A DNA stretch of 32,545 bases, taken from positions 1 to 32,545 of the forward strand of contig CAKSHP010000023.1 of the NCBI GenBank assembly GCA_934457145.1, written 5' to 3'. Positions 14,827-24,043 of this stretch are shown piece after piece. The stretch's first letter is position 1. Each line of letters starts with the position of its first letter. A program made the position numbers and the translations under genes. Source of the stretch: an uncultured Clostridia bacterium. GTDB taxonomy: Bacteria; Bacillota; Clostridia; UBA1381; UMGS1253. The notes below the pieces were generated by a model, which worked only from the letters and a program-made list of their open reading frames with translations, was not told the origin of the DNA and did not search any database.

Positions 14827-14948
14827 TTTATTTTCAACCCCTCATAATTTTTATCAAAACGCTTATTTTCTTTTCCGATTAAAATGAAATCAGACAAAAA
14901 AATAAAAGCTTTAATGTTTTATAATAATTTTTCTAAAAGCAAAATATA

Positions 14949-14973
14949 CTGCAGAGGCAAACTGCCCCTGCAG
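14949..14973 (-). terminator. Hairpin between binding protein and permease genes
   Basis: CTGCAG-GGCA/TGCC-CTGCAG forms a stem of about 10 bp with one mismatch. On the minus strand TATATTTTGCTTTT follows. It probably attenuates read-through or stabilises the binding-protein mRNA, giving more binding protein than permease. Confidence 0.55.
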
Positions 14974-14996
14974 CAATATTTATGGTTAGTGTATAA

Positions 14997-15800
14997 TTAT
15001 TCAGCTTTAATGTATTTTTTGATGATGTTATCGATTGTGCCGTCTGCTGTGAGCTTTTCTAGTGCAGCGTTTATTTCGTCAACGAAAGCAGTGTTGCCTT
15101 TTTTAACAGCTATTGCATAGTCTTCAACAGCGTACTCGGTATCAAGAATTTTAAGACCTGTGTTTTCTTCAACAAAAACCTTTGCCGGCTCGTTATCAAT
15201 AATAACAGCATCAACATCTCCGCCGTTTAAAGCGATAACTGCGTCTGCGCCTTTGCCGTAGCTTACAACGTTTTCTGCACCGAAATCGTCTTTTGCATAA
15301 GTATCACCTGTTGTACCGAGCTGTGTACCGATTTTCTTGCCTTTTAAAGAATCAAGATCTTTAATGTCGGAACCGTCTTTAACGATAACAACCTGAACGC
15401 CTGTTGCATAGCTTGATGTGAAGTCAACTTTTTCTTTACGTTCATCGTTAACTGTCATTCCTGCCATACCGAAATCAACTTCGCCTTTGTCAACAGCAGG
15501 GATAATTGAATCAAATTCCATATCAACAACTTCAAGCTTTGCGCCGAGTTCTTTTGCCAAAGCTTCAGCAATGTCAACATCTATGCCGACAAACTTGTCG
15601 CCTTCTTTGTATTCATAAGGCGGGAATGCTGCATTTGTACCCATTTTCAATACTTTTCCTGTTTCGGGAGCCGGTGTGGCAGCTTCCTGTTTGGTGTCTT
15701 GTTTTGTTTCTTCGTTTGATGTTTTGCCGCATCCTGCAAAGCAAACCATTGCCATTGCAAGAGTTAATGCAAGCGCTGTGATTTTAAATATTTTTTTCAT
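14997..15800 (-). CDS. Polar amino acid ABC transporter substrate-binding lipoprotein
   Basis: 267 residues. The N-terminal signal with the lipobox FAGC places the lipidated cysteine at C24. A Ser/Thr/Glu-rich linker follows, then a complete family 3 solute-binding fold: MGTNAAFPPYEYKEGDKFVG, then IDVDIAEALAKELG, then GMTVNDERKEKVDFTSSYA and the hinge segment IGTQLGTTGD. This family binds glutamine, lysine/arginine/histidine, cystine and similar. The start is ATG 15800 with GGAGGAG seven bases upstream. It is the first gene of the transporter operon, behind a near-consensus promoter, and is separated from the permease by a hairpin. The exact ligand cannot be told. Confidence 0.93.
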   Translation of the reverse strand: MKKIFKITALALTLAMAMVCFAGCGKTSNEETKQDTKQEAATPAPETGKVLKMGTNAAFPPYEYKEGDKFVGIDVDIAEALAKELGAKLEVVDMEFDSIIPAVDKGEVDFGMAGMTVNDERKEKVDFTSSYATGVQVVIVKDGSDIKDLDSLKGKKIGTQLGTTGDTYAKDDFGAENVVSYGKGADAVIALNGGDVDAVIIDNEPAKVFVEENTGLKILDTEYAVEDYAIAVKKGNTAFVDEINAALEKLTADGTIDNIIKKYIKAE

Positions 15801-15854
15801 AACGTTTCTCCTCCGTTTAAAATAAATTTTTATGTAATTTTCTTTACAAGCCTA

Positions 15855-15883
15855 AGTTTAACACAGAAGATGTATAATGTCAA
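15855..15883 (-). promoter_or_regulatory. Promoter of the amino acid ABC transporter operon
   Basis: Minus strand: TTGACA (15878-15883), 17-bp spacer, TAAACT (15855-15860). Leader of about 50 nt. Confidence 0.75.
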
Positions 15884-15990
15884 CATTTTTATGCATAAAT
15901 TTTGTATTTTTTTTCAAAAGTAAAATCTGTTTTATATATTTTACTTATTTTTATATGTCATTTAAGACTGTATTTGTTACATTTTTAAAA

Positions 15991-16797
15991 TTATTCGCTT
16001 TTAAGGCGCAAAAAACAGTATGCATTTTTATAAAAAATCTTATCAGTTTCCTCCTGCGTGAGATTAAGGCGGGCAAAACGGTCAAATTCGTGCTCATAAT
16101 CCGAAAGAGGATAGTCTGTGCCAAACACTACTTTGTCCGTTCCGTGGGCATGAAGCATTTTTAAAAACATTGAATCTTCAAGTTCAAAAAGTGTGCTCGA
16201 AGTGTCGAAATAAACGTTTCTGCCGACGAGATATTCCATCGACTCCTCCCAGGAAAACACGCCGCCCATATGCGCCGCAACAGCGCGCATTTCGGGAAAT
16301 TTATCTAAAACGCGCGCAAGCCGTTTGGGGCTTGCAAGGTCTACAGTGCGGTCGCCCATATGAAACAAAATCGGAAGATCGTTTTTAACAATCTCTTCAT
16401 ATATAAACATCATTTTGTCGTCGTCTATGTTAAAATTCTGAAACACGCTGTGAAGCTTTATTCCGCGAAGTCCAAGCTCTTTTATGCGTTTAAGCTCGGC
16501 TTTATAATCGTCAAAATCGCGGTGGATTGTTGCAAAGGCAATTATGTGATCGGGATAGCTTTTTAAAACTTCATGCACATAATTATTAATAACGGTTGTC
16601 TGTTCGGCTTTTGTTGCAACCGCATGAATAACCATTTTATCAACGCCGGCATCTTTTGCGCGCCTTAAAATAGTGTCAAATTTTCCGTCGCCGACAAGCG
16701 GCATATGATAGTAGTTTGTTAAGTTTGCCGCTGCCTTTACGGCAATTTTATCGGCAAATGCGTGTACGTGAAAGTCAACAATTTTTTTTGGTTTCAT
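15991..16797 (-). CDS. Metal-dependent amidohydrolase (amidohydrolase_2 type)
   Basis: 268 residues, a TIM-barrel hydrolase. Probable metal ligands are in order: H10 and H12 (DFHVHAF), H146 (LFHMGD), H176 (AAHMGG) and D228 (FGTDYP). This set matches the PF04909 type, which includes decarboxylases and small-molecule hydrolases. The barrel is complete, ending soon after the last ligand. The start is ATG 16797 with AAAGAGGG upstream. It follows hemW by 32 bp on the same strand, so it is probably in the lepA-hemW transcript. The substrate is unknown, and the context does not suggest one. Confidence 0.85.
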   Translation of the reverse strand: MKPKKIVDFHVHAFADKIAVKAAANLTNYYHMPLVGDGKFDTILRRAKDAGVDKMVIHAVATKAEQTTVINNYVHEVLKSYPDHIIAFATIHRDFDDYKAELKRIKELGLRGIKLHSVFQNFNIDDDKMMFIYEEIVKNDLPILFHMGDRTVDLASPKRLARVLDKFPEMRAVAAHMGGVFSWEESMEYLVGRNVYFDTSSTLFELEDSMFLKMLHAHGTDKVVFGTDYPLSDYEHEFDRFARLNLTQEETDKIFYKNAYCFLRLKSE

Positions 16798-16829
16798 TTT
16801 AATTCCCTCTTTGGTTTATATTTAAAAAA

Positions 16830-17951
16830 TCAAACAAAATCGCAAAGTATGCTGTTTGAAACTTCAAAGCCCTTTTCTGTGAAAAAAATTCTGCCGTTTT
16901 CGCATGCTAAAAATCCGCCCTTTTCATATTTTGACACATCGTATATATCAAAAAAGCTTTTTTTAAAACGGTGTTCAAAGTCTGCAAGGTCAAGCCCGGA
17001 GGTTTTCCGCATGGAGCAGATTATATATTCCGCCATAAGCTCCTCTTTGGTAAGAACGGTTTTTTTAATTAAATACGGGTTTTTAATATATGCTTTTATG
17101 CTGCGCTCATTTTCATATCTTGCGCCGCCAAACAGTCCCACGGCTCCCAAGCCGAAAGCAAAGTATTCGCCGCCGCTCCAGTATTTTAAATTGTGACGGC
17201 ACTCATATCCCGGTTTTGCAAAATTTGATATTTCGTATTTTTTAAATCCGAAAGACGATAAAACATCTTTTGCCGTTTCATACATTGTGCAGTACAAATC
17301 CTCGCCAGCCTCGCATATTTTCCCCGAAGCAAACATATCGTAGAAAGGAGTGTTTTCTTCGATTATAAGACTGTATGCGCTAACGTGGCGCATAGGATAG
17401 CGCATTAAAGTATAAAGATTTTTTTCAAAGCTTTTTGCGCTCTGGTTCGGAATTGCAAACATTAAATCCGCACTCACGTTTTCAAAACCGGCTAAAAAAA
17501 CTTCATCCAAACAGCGCATTGCGTCTTTTGCACTGTGCAGCCTTTTTAAAACGGCAAGCTCGGAGTCTGAAAAGCTTTGGATACCGACGCTTATGCGATT
17601 TATGCCAAAGTCTTTATACGCTTTTAGCTTTTGCCTGCTTTCGGAGGCGGGGTTTATCTCGATTGTGGTTTCGCAGTCACATGAAATGTTAAAGCTTTCA
17701 TAAACGGCGTTTAAAATTTTTCCTATATATTCTTCTTTTATAAAGCTCGGAGTGCCGCCGCCTATAAATATGCTGTCTGTTTCGGGTTTTTCTTTAAAGC
17801 TTAAAGAAAAATGTTTTATCTGCCCGGTAAGAGCATTTACATATTCATTTATCAGATCATCATCTGCGTTAAACGATAAAAAGTCGCAGTAGGCGCATTT
17901 TCTTTTACAAAATGGAATGTGGATATATAATCCGTTTTTTTGTTTGTTCAT
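16830..17951 (-). CDS. hemW: HemW-like radical SAM protein
   Basis: 373 residues of the HemN/HemW family. YIHIPFCKRKCAYCDFLSF holds the cluster cysteines (C15, C19, C22). FIGGGTPSFI and TTIEINPAS are conserved SAM-binding segments, and a HemN C-terminal domain follows. The single CxxxCxYC-DF form and the position after lepA identify HemW (heme chaperone, formerly annotated as an oxygen-independent coproporphyrinogen oxidase) rather than HemN. The start is uncertain: ATG 17951 lies 7 nt after the lepA stop without a clear ribosome binding site, and TTG 17969 would overlap lepA; coupled translation fits either. A lepA-hemW arrangement is common in Firmicutes. Confidence 0.9.
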   Translation of the reverse strand: MNKQKNGLYIHIPFCKRKCAYCDFLSFNADDDLINEYVNALTGQIKHFSLSFKEKPETDSIFIGGGTPSFIKEEYIGKILNAVYESFNISCDCETTIEINPASESRQKLKAYKDFGINRISVGIQSFSDSELAVLKRLHSAKDAMRCLDEVFLAGFENVSADLMFAIPNQSAKSFEKNLYTLMRYPMRHVSAYSLIIEENTPFYDMFASGKICEAGEDLYCTMYETAKDVLSSFGFKKYEISNFAKPGYECRHNLKYWSGGEYFAFGLGAVGLFGGARYENERSIKAYIKNPYLIKKTVLTKEELMAEYIICSMRKTSGLDLADFEHRFKKSFFDIYDVSKYEKGGFLACENGRIFFTEKGFEVSNSILCDFV

Positions 17952-17958
17952 ATTAATT

Positions 17959-19758
17959 TTATTCGTCAAGTTTTAAGACAGACATAAATGCCTCCTGCGG
18001 CACCTCAACGCTGCCGACCTGGCGCATTCTCTTTTTACCTTCCTTTTGTTTTTCCAAAAGCTTTTTCTTTCTTGTTATATCGCCGCCGTAGCATTTTGCC
18101 AAAACATCTTTGCGCATTGCCTTAACGGTTTCTCTGGCGATGATTTTTCCGCCGATTGCTGCCTGTATCGGAACTTCAAAAAGCTGACGGGGGATAGCCT
18201 CTTTCAGCTTTTCGGCAATTCTTCTTGCGCGCGCATAGCTTTTGCTTTTGTGAACTATAAACGACAGTGCGTCAACAATTTCGCCGTTTAGCATCATGTC
18301 AAGCTTAACAAGGTCGGACTTCTGATAGCCGCAAAGCTCATAGTCAAATGAGGCATAACCTCTTGTGCGCGATTTTAAAGCGTCAAAAAAATCATAAATA
18401 ATTTCGTTTAGCGGCATTATATAATGAAGAGACACGCGGTTTTCATCTATATATTTCATGTCCTTATAAGTGCCTCGTCTGTCCTGGCAAAGTTCCATAA
18501 TCGCGCCTACATATTCTTTAGGCACCATTATGTTTGCCGAAACGATCGGCTCTTCCATATAGTCAATTTCGGCTGCGGGCGGAAGATTGGTGGGGTTTGA
18601 AATGCTGAGCGTTTCTTTATTTGTTTTTATAACCTTATAAACAACGCTCGGAGCGGTTGTTACCAAATCCAAATTAAATTCGCGTTCAAGTCTTTCCTGG
18701 ATAATTTCCATATGCAAAAGACCTAAAAATCCGCAACGAAAACCAAAACCGAGCGCAATGGAGGTTTCCGGCTCAAACACGAGCGATGCATCGTTTAACT
18801 GAAGCTTTAAAAGCGCGTCGTTTAAATCGTTGTACTTTGCGCCGTCGGCGGGGTAAATTCCGCAGTAGACCATGGGCAAAACCTCGCGGTAGCCGCAAAG
18901 AGGCTCGCTTGCGGGATTTTTTGCATTTGTTACGGTATCGCCGACTCTTGCGTCGCGCATGCTTTTTATGCTTGCGGCAATATAGCCTACCTCGCCTGCG
19001 GAAAGGCTTTTTGCCGTTTGCACTCCCGACGGTTTTAAATAACCGACTTCGACCACATCGTATTTTGCTTTTGTTGCCATAAGCTCTATAGTGTCGCCGG
19101 CTTTAACGCTTCCGTCCATTATTCTTATATAGATTATAACGCCCTTGTAGCTGTCGTAGTATGAATCGAATATAAGCGCCTTTAAAGGAGCGTTTTCATC
19201 GCCTGACGGAGCCGGAATTTTTTTAACTATTGTTTCTAAAACATCGCCTATGTTTATATTGTTTTTAGCGGAAATAAGGGGCGCGTCCTGCGCTTCAATT
19301 CCGATAACGTCTTCGATTTCATCTTTAACGGCATCGGGTCTTGCGGAGGGCAGATCTATCTTATTTATAACAGGAACCACCTCAAGATCGTGCTCAATTG
19401 CAAGATATGTGTTTGCAAGAGTCTGCGCTTCAATTCCCTGGGACGCGTCAACCACTAAAACGGCTCCCTCGCAGGCGGCAAGACTTCTCGACACTTCATA
19501 GTTAAAGTCAACATGGCCGGGAGTGTCGATAAGATTAAGGATATATGTTTTGTTGTCCTTTGCTTTATAGCTTAGTCGGACAGCGCGCGCCTTTATTGTT
19601 ATTCCTCTTTCTCTTTCAAGTTCCATATCGTCTAAAAGCTGATCTTTTATATCTCTTTGCTCAACTTCGCCCGTGTTTTCAAGAAGCCTGTCTGCCAAAG
19701 TGGACTTTCCGTGGTCAATATGGGCGATAATAGAAAAGTTTCGTATGTTTTCTTGCAT
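17959..19758 (-). CDS. lepA: Elongation factor 4 (LepA)
   Basis: 599 residues, full family length. The GTPase motifs are AHIDHGKSTL (G1), RGITIKARAV (G2), DTPGHVDF (G3) and NKIDLPSA (G4). The C-terminal LepA-specific domain ends in MRQVGSVEVPQEAFMSVLKL, with the CYGGDITRKKKLLEKQKEGK segment before it. EF4 acts on stalled or mis-translocated ribosomes. The start is ATG 19758 with AGGAGG five bases upstream; the longer ORF to 19797 runs through the leader hairpin and is not used. It heads the lepA-hemW-amidohydrolase group, behind a recognisable promoter and a 40-nt hairpin that ends just before the ribosome binding site. Confidence 0.97.
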   Translation of the reverse strand: MQENIRNFSIIAHIDHGKSTLADRLLENTGEVEQRDIKDQLLDDMELERERGITIKARAVRLSYKAKDNKTYILNLIDTPGHVDFNYEVSRSLAACEGAVLVVDASQGIEAQTLANTYLAIEHDLEVVPVINKIDLPSARPDAVKDEIEDVIGIEAQDAPLISAKNNINIGDVLETIVKKIPAPSGDENAPLKALIFDSYYDSYKGVIIYIRIMDGSVKAGDTIELMATKAKYDVVEVGYLKPSGVQTAKSLSAGEVGYIAASIKSMRDARVGDTVTNAKNPASEPLCGYREVLPMVYCGIYPADGAKYNDLNDALLKLQLNDASLVFEPETSIALGFGFRCGFLGLLHMEIIQERLEREFNLDLVTTAPSVVYKVIKTNKETLSISNPTNLPPAAEIDYMEEPIVSANIMVPKEYVGAIMELCQDRRGTYKDMKYIDENRVSLHYIMPLNEIIYDFFDALKSRTRGYASFDYELCGYQKSDLVKLDMMLNGEIVDALSFIVHKSKSYARARRIAEKLKEAIPRQLFEVPIQAAIGGKIIARETVKAMRKDVLAKCYGGDITRKKKLLEKQKEGKKRMRQVGSVEVPQEAFMSVLKLDE

Positions 19759-19772
19759 ATTTTTCCTCCTAA

Positions 19773-19812
19773 TAAGGCGATAGAAAAACAAAATCATTTT
19801 TCTGCCGCCTTA
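19773..19812 (-). promoter_or_regulatory. Leader hairpin of lepA
   Basis: TAAGGCG-xx-AGAAAAA pairs with TTTTTCT-xx-CGCCTTA (14 of 16 possible pairs) across an 8-base loop. The hairpin lies in the predicted 5' leader and ends two bases before the Shine-Dalgarno sequence, so it could influence ribosome access. It is not followed by a T tract. Confidence 0.5.
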
Positions 19813-19837
19813 AGAAAATTTAAATTTATTGCTTTAT

Positions 19838-19866
19838 AGTATATCATAATCCGCCGATTTTGTCAG
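19838..19866 (-). promoter_or_regulatory. Promoter of lepA
   Basis: Minus strand: CTGACA (19861-19866), 17-bp spacer, TATACT (19838-19843). Confidence 0.65.
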
Positions 19867-19954
19867 CAGTTTTTTTAAATTTTTTTTGTTTTTGTGCTTT
19901 TTAAGTTTTATCATTTTTTGCATTGTAGTGCAAAATACATTAAAAAAGCATGCT

Positions 19955-21277
19955 TCATTTAAGATTTTTAAAATATAATTTTGTGTCGGTTTTTATAACG
20001 TTTGATAAAGAAAGCACGGCATAAAGGTTGGGCAGCGCCATAAATGCGTTAAAAATATCCGATAAATGCCAGATTTGCTCTGTGCTGACGGCGGGTGATA
20101 TTATAATAGCTAAAATAACCGCCGTACGGTACAAAAACAGAAACCGCCCTTTAAATAGATATTCAAAGCATATTTCGCCGTAACACGTCCAGCCGAGAAC
20201 GGTTGAATAAGCAAAAGTGATTATTCCGAAAACCATAACAAACGGCCCGAAAACAGGAATTTTGTTAAATGCTTCAGTTGTTAAAAGAGTGCCGTTTGAG
20301 ACTGTCATATCCGGATTTTTAACAATTGTGCTGACGATTACAAGCCCTGTCATTAAACAGATTACAACAGTGTCCCAAAATGTTGAGGTTGAAGAAATAA
20401 GCGCCTGGCGCACAGGGTTTTTTGTATCTAAAGAAGCTGCCGCAAGCGGAGCTGAGCCAAGTCCTGCCTCATTTGAAAAAAGCCCTCCTGCAATGCCGTG
20501 GCGCATAGCGCACATAAGGCCGCTGCCGGCAAAACCGCCAAAGAGCGCGCAGGGTTTAAATGCCGAAACAACGATTAATTTTAAAGCGTCTGCAAGATAT
20601 GAAGAGTTAATTATTAAAATAACTGCGCAGCCTGACACATACATTGCCGCCATAAAGGGAACAAGCTTTTCGCATACTTTTGCGGCGCTCTTTATTCCGC
20701 CGAATATAACAAACGCAGTTATCAGGGCGAGCGTTATGCAAACCGTTTGCGGCTTTATCAAAACAAAACGGCAGTTTGAGCAAACAATCTGCGTGATTGA
20801 GTTAATCTGTGTCATGCAGCCTATTCCGAGCGATGCTGCTACTGTACATAAAGAAAACATCACGGCAAGCTTTTTCTTTTTTAAAACGTTTTCCAAAACA
20901 TACATGCTTCCGCTGCGAAAACCGTTTTTCGTTTTTGTTTTATATTTTGCGCAAATCAGCGTTTCGCCATACTTTGTTGCAATTCCCAAAACGCCTGTGA
21001 GCCAGCACCAGAACACTGCCCCGGGTCCGCCTAAAAACACTGCCATGCCAACGCCCGCTATGTTTCCTGTGCCGATTGTTGAAGCAAGCGACAGACAAAG
21101 CGCCTGAAAAGGACTCATTGAATTTGATGAAGAGTTTTCTTTTTTTAGCGAAAGCTTTATTGCATAAAAAGTCTTTCTTTGAATAAAACCTGTCTTAAAG
21201 CTTAAATAAATATGTGTGCCGAAAAGAAGAAAAATCATCGGCAAGCCCCAGATAAATCCGCTTATTTTCTCAAGCAT
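19955..21277 (-). CDS. Alanine/glycine:cation symporter family protein (AGCS)
   Basis: 440 residues with about ten to eleven membrane segments. SLASTIGTGNIAGVGMAVFL and GGPGAVFWCWLTGVLGIATK are the family signature, and RHGIAGGLFSNEAGLGSAPL is another conserved block. These proteins import alanine or glycine with Na+ or H+. The start is ATG 21277 with AAAGGAG nine bases upstream. It is transcribed alone on the minus strand, upstream of lepA, with 196 bp between. The substrate is inferred from family only. Confidence 0.93.
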   Translation of the reverse strand: MLEKISGFIWGLPMIFLLFGTHIYLSFKTGFIQRKTFYAIKLSLKKENSSSNSMSPFQALCLSLASTIGTGNIAGVGMAVFLGGPGAVFWCWLTGVLGIATKYGETLICAKYKTKTKNGFRSGSMYVLENVLKKKKLAVMFSLCTVAASLGIGCMTQINSITQIVCSNCRFVLIKPQTVCITLALITAFVIFGGIKSAAKVCEKLVPFMAAMYVSGCAVILIINSSYLADALKLIVVSAFKPCALFGGFAGSGLMCAMRHGIAGGLFSNEAGLGSAPLAAASLDTKNPVRQALISSTSTFWDTVVICLMTGLVIVSTIVKNPDMTVSNGTLLTTEAFNKIPVFGPFVMVFGIITFAYSTVLGWTCYGEICFEYLFKGRFLFLYRTAVILAIIISPAVSTEQIWHLSDIFNAFMALPNLYAVLSLSNVIKTDTKLYFKNLK

Positions 21278-21467
21278 AAACAAAATCTCCTTTAAAAAAT
21301 TTTCGCTGTTAATCTATATGCAAAGAAGCGCAAAAAAATTTAAAAAATGCAAAGAAACCTGTTTTTAAAGCTTTTGCATATAAAAAAATAATATTTTTTT
21401 TGAAATATTTGTGTAAAACCTTGACTTTTTGATAAAGGTGTGGCAGAATATAAAGGGGTGCGTTTAT

Positions 21468-22037
21468 TTGAGAGTAATTGCAGGCGCAAAACGGGGACTG
21501 AAGCTTTTTGAATTTGAAGGAAGCGATATAAGGCCCACGACGGACAGAGTGAAAGAAAATATTTTTAATATTATTTCGCCTTATGTGTATGACAGCAGTG
21601 TTTTGGATTTGTTTTGCGGAACCGGCGCACTGTCGGTTGAATCGCTCAGCCGCGGCGCTAAAAGCGCTGTTTTGTGCGATGTTTGCAAAAAGTCGCTGGA
21701 TTTGGCAAAAAAAAATGCCGTCCATGCGGGATTTAGCGATAAATGCACATTCGTTTTGAAAAACGGCCTTGATTTTCTTTGCAGCACAAATTGCAGGTTT
21801 GATATTGTTTTTCTGGATCCTCCGTATAACAGTGGTCTTGCAAAAAAGGCGCTTGAGGCGGTGTTTGAAAAAGATGTGTTAAACGAAGGTGCAATAGTGG
21901 TGCTTGAGCGTGACGAGCCGGACGCGGTCAAAAGTGATTTAGCGGTGCTTGTCAAGGAAAAAAAATACGGCAGAACACATATCGGCATATACACAAAGAA
22001 AACCCAAAACGCCGAAAGCGGCGGGAACGGCGAATAA
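21468..22037 (+). CDS. rsmD: 16S rRNA (guanine966-N2)-methyltransferase RsmD
   Basis: 189 residues. LRVIAGAKRGLKLF at the N-terminus and RPTTDRVKENIFNII are typical of RsmD. The SAM-binding motif is VLDLFCGTGALSVESLSRG, and the catalytic motif of N2-guanine methyltransferases is FLDPPYN. The start is TTG 21468, seven bases after AAAGGGGTG; GTG 21459 and the upstream ORF start at 21429 overlap or precede that site and are not used. In many Firmicutes coaD follows rsmD; here a coiled-coil protein follows directly instead. Confidence 0.93.
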   Translation: MRVIAGAKRGLKLFEFEGSDIRPTTDRVKENIFNIISPYVYDSSVLDLFCGTGALSVESLSRGAKSAVLCDVCKKSLDLAKKNAVHAGFSDKCTFVLKNGLDFLCSTNCRFDIVFLDPPYNSGLAKKALEAVFEKDVLNEGAIVVLERDEPDAVKSDLAVLVKEKKYGRTHIGIYTKKTQNAESGGNGE

Positions 22038-22104
22038 AAAGTTTGTTTCGCCGCGCATAAAAATTTTCATATTAATATTAACAGGTTAGGGGTGCTTTAT
22101 AAAA

Positions 22105-22575
22105 ATGGAATCTTTAGATGTTTTGGAAATCATTGAAATGATGGAGGACGTTATTGAAAAGGCAGTAACGCTGCCGTTTTCCGGACGTGCTTTAATAGAT
22201 AAGGACGAGCTTGTCGATCTTATGCAGGAAATCCGTTTGCATTTGCCCGAGGATTTCAAACAGGCAAAATGGATAAAAGAAGACCGTCAGAGAATTTTGG
22301 ACGAGGCAAATAAGGAGGCAGCGTCAATAATTAAAAATGCCGAAGAAAAAATGGCTGCAATGATTGACGATCATGAGATAACCCAAAAAGCATATGCCCA
22401 GGCAAATGAAATTATGGCTGCGGCGCAGAACAATGCAGTTGAACTCAGAAACGGCACAAGACAGTATGCCGATGAAGTTATGGCAAGCCTTGAGGCACGT
22501 ATTGAAAAGCTTTTAAATGTTGTTCATGAAAACAGAAAAGAGCTTAAAGTAAACAGTAAGAATAATAATCAGTAA
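22105..22575 (+). CDS. Conserved coiled-coil protein next to rsmD
   Basis: 156 residues, soluble. After MESLDVLEIIEMMEDVIEKA comes a long alpha-helical region (about 65-150), rich in Ala, Glu and Lys, with the heptad-like ILDEANKEAASIIKNAEEKM. Such proteins occur in many Clostridia beside rsmD/coaD and are often annotated as ATPase or ATP synthase subunit-like because of coiled-coil similarity; they also resemble DivIVA-type scaffolds. No enzymatic motif is visible. The start is ATG 22105 with AGGGGTG about 12 bases upstream. It is 67 bp after rsmD, probably the same transcript, and ends at a strong terminator. Function unknown. Confidence 0.85.
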   Translation: MESLDVLEIIEMMEDVIEKAVTLPFSGRALIDKDELVDLMQEIRLHLPEDFKQAKWIKEDRQRILDEANKEAASIIKNAEEKMAAMIDDHEITQKAYAQANEIMAAAQNNAVELRNGTRQYADEVMASLEARIEKLLNVVHENRKELKVNSKNNNQ

Positions 22576-22587
22576 TTAAGATAAATA

Positions 22588-22628
22588 AAAAATCCCAAGC
22601 CGGTTTTTAATCGGTTTGGGATTTTTTT
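22588..22628. terminator. Bidirectional terminator
   Basis: AAAAATCCCAAGCCG pairs with CGGTTTGGGATTTTT around a short loop, with A and T runs on both sides. It is shared by the rsmD pair and the convergent MATE gene. Confidence 0.92.
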
Positions 22629-22638
22629 GCTGCAAAAT

Positions 22639-23991
22639 TTAAACGCGGATGCGAAGCCAGTTTCCTTTTTTAATTCTGAAGTGATACATTATTGCGCGTA
22701 CAAAAAAGTCTGCCGGAACGCCGGAGGCAACTCCTATATATCCGCTGTTTGTGAGACGCGAAACAACAATAACCGTGCAAATTCTGAAGAGCCACAGTCC
22801 AAAAACGGCGGAAACGGTAACATATTTTACATCGCCCGCACCTCTTAAAACTCCGGCTAAGGTTTGCATATAGCCCACCGGTATAACGCAAAACGCAAAC
22901 AGTGCAATAAAAAATGTTGCGCTTTTTATAACTGCGGGATCGGAGGTGTACAAATAAGCCTGCCACGGCGAAAGCGCAAGCATTATAATAAACATTGCTG
23001 TAAAGCCTATTTTAACAACATACTTTGCCGCGTCAACATATTCAAGCGCAGCTTTGTAATCTCTTTTGCCGAGCTGCTGCGAAATTGTACTTGTCATTGC
23101 AACGCCGAGTGCAATTGACGGCGCGTTGTTTATTCCGTTTACCTGGTTTCCTATCTGATATCCGGCCTGCAAAACTGTTCCGAAACCTAAAAGTATTGTT
23201 TGAAGCATAAAAAATCCGCCCTGAAACACAAATGCTTCAACAGCGCTCGGAATACTGACCGTAACAAGTCTTTTTACAATTCCCGAATCTAAAGAAAGAT
23301 GTTTTAAGCTTGGCAGGATAGGCTTTTTTAAAACGATTATGTAAGTAAAGGTAATCAGCAATGTAAGATATCTTGCCGTGCATATTGCTATTGCAGCGCC
23401 TCTTATGCCCATGGGCTTTATGCCGAGCACGCCTATGCCGTAGATAAGCGAGTAGCTTAAAATTATATTTAAAACATTTAAAGTTGCGGTTGAAAAAAAT
23501 GCAGATTTGTTATCGCCTATACCGCGCAGAGAAGCCGTTATTGCGCTTGTGGCGGCTGTTGCCGGCATACCGATCATGCAAAGGCCGAAATAAATATGTA
23601 AGTTTTTGTTTACTTCTTCGTCTGCCGTGCCGAAAAATAACTCAATCAGCTGGTTTTGAAAAACTAAAAGAAGCGAAAGCACTATAAGGCTTATAGAAGT
23701 TGTGAGAAGTATTGCCTGAAAAAATGTGCGTCTGACATTCTCTTTTTCATTGTTTCCCCAAAATCTGCCGATAAGAACCGTTGCACCGGTTGCAAGTCCG
23801 GTGTAAATGCACTGAAGCCAGTTTACAAGCGTTGTGCTCATTGAGGATGCGGTAAGTTCGGCTTTCCCCAGGTGTCCTATAATTGCGGTTGACACAATTC
23901 CCACTAAAACAAGCATAAACTGTTCTGCCATGCACGGAGCGGCATACTTTAAAAGTTCCCTTGTTCTTTTCGGGGGTATAAAGCGATTCAT
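22639..23991 (-). CDS. MATE family efflux transporter
   Basis: 450 residues with about twelve membrane segments in two halves. The N-terminal half has MAEQFMLVLVGIVSTAIIGH, then the family's typical GLATGATVLIGRFWGNNEKE. The C-terminal half has GYQIGNQVNGINNAPSIALG. MATE proteins export drugs or metabolites with H+ or Na+. The start is ATG 23991 with GGAGATA eight bases upstream. The leader holds a 7-bp inverted repeat (24045-24051 with 24057-24063) and a further matching arm to 24074, lying at or just after a TATAAT box (24078-24083); this could be a repressor site or an RNA hairpin. Substrate unknown. Confidence 0.93.
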   Translation of the reverse strand: MNRFIPPKRTRELLKYAAPCMAEQFMLVLVGIVSTAIIGHLGKAELTASSMSTTLVNWLQCIYTGLATGATVLIGRFWGNNEKENVRRTFFQAILLTTSISLIVLSLLLVFQNQLIELFFGTADEEVNKNLHIYFGLCMIGMPATAATSAITASLRGIGDNKSAFFSTATLNVLNIILSYSLIYGIGVLGIKPMGIRGAAIAICTARYLTLLITFTYIIVLKKPILPSLKHLSLDSGIVKRLVTVSIPSAVEAFVFQGGFFMLQTILLGFGTVLQAGYQIGNQVNGINNAPSIALGVAMTSTISQQLGKRDYKAALEYVDAAKYVVKIGFTAMFIIMLALSPWQAYLYTSDPAVIKSATFFIALFAFCVIPVGYMQTLAGVLRGAGDVKYVTVSAVFGLWLFRICTVIVVSRLTNSGYIGVASGVPADFFVRAIMYHFRIKKGNWLRIRV

Positions 23992-24043
23992 GATAATATC
24001 TCCATTCTGCCGTCCGGCTTCGGCATAAATAATAATTAAATTT

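Noticed and set aside
20217..21107. 296-residue plus-strand ORF
   Set aside because: It is opposite the AGCS symporter gene, which has clear family motifs; no ribosome binding site is evident for the ORF.
21421..21449. TTGACT-N17-CAGAAT as an rsmD promoter
   Set aside because: Transcription would start inside the Shine-Dalgarno sequence of the supported TTG start, leaving no leader.
21309..21725. 138-residue minus-strand ORF between the symporter and rsmD
   Set aside because: It overlaps rsmD in antisense and has no recognisable motif.
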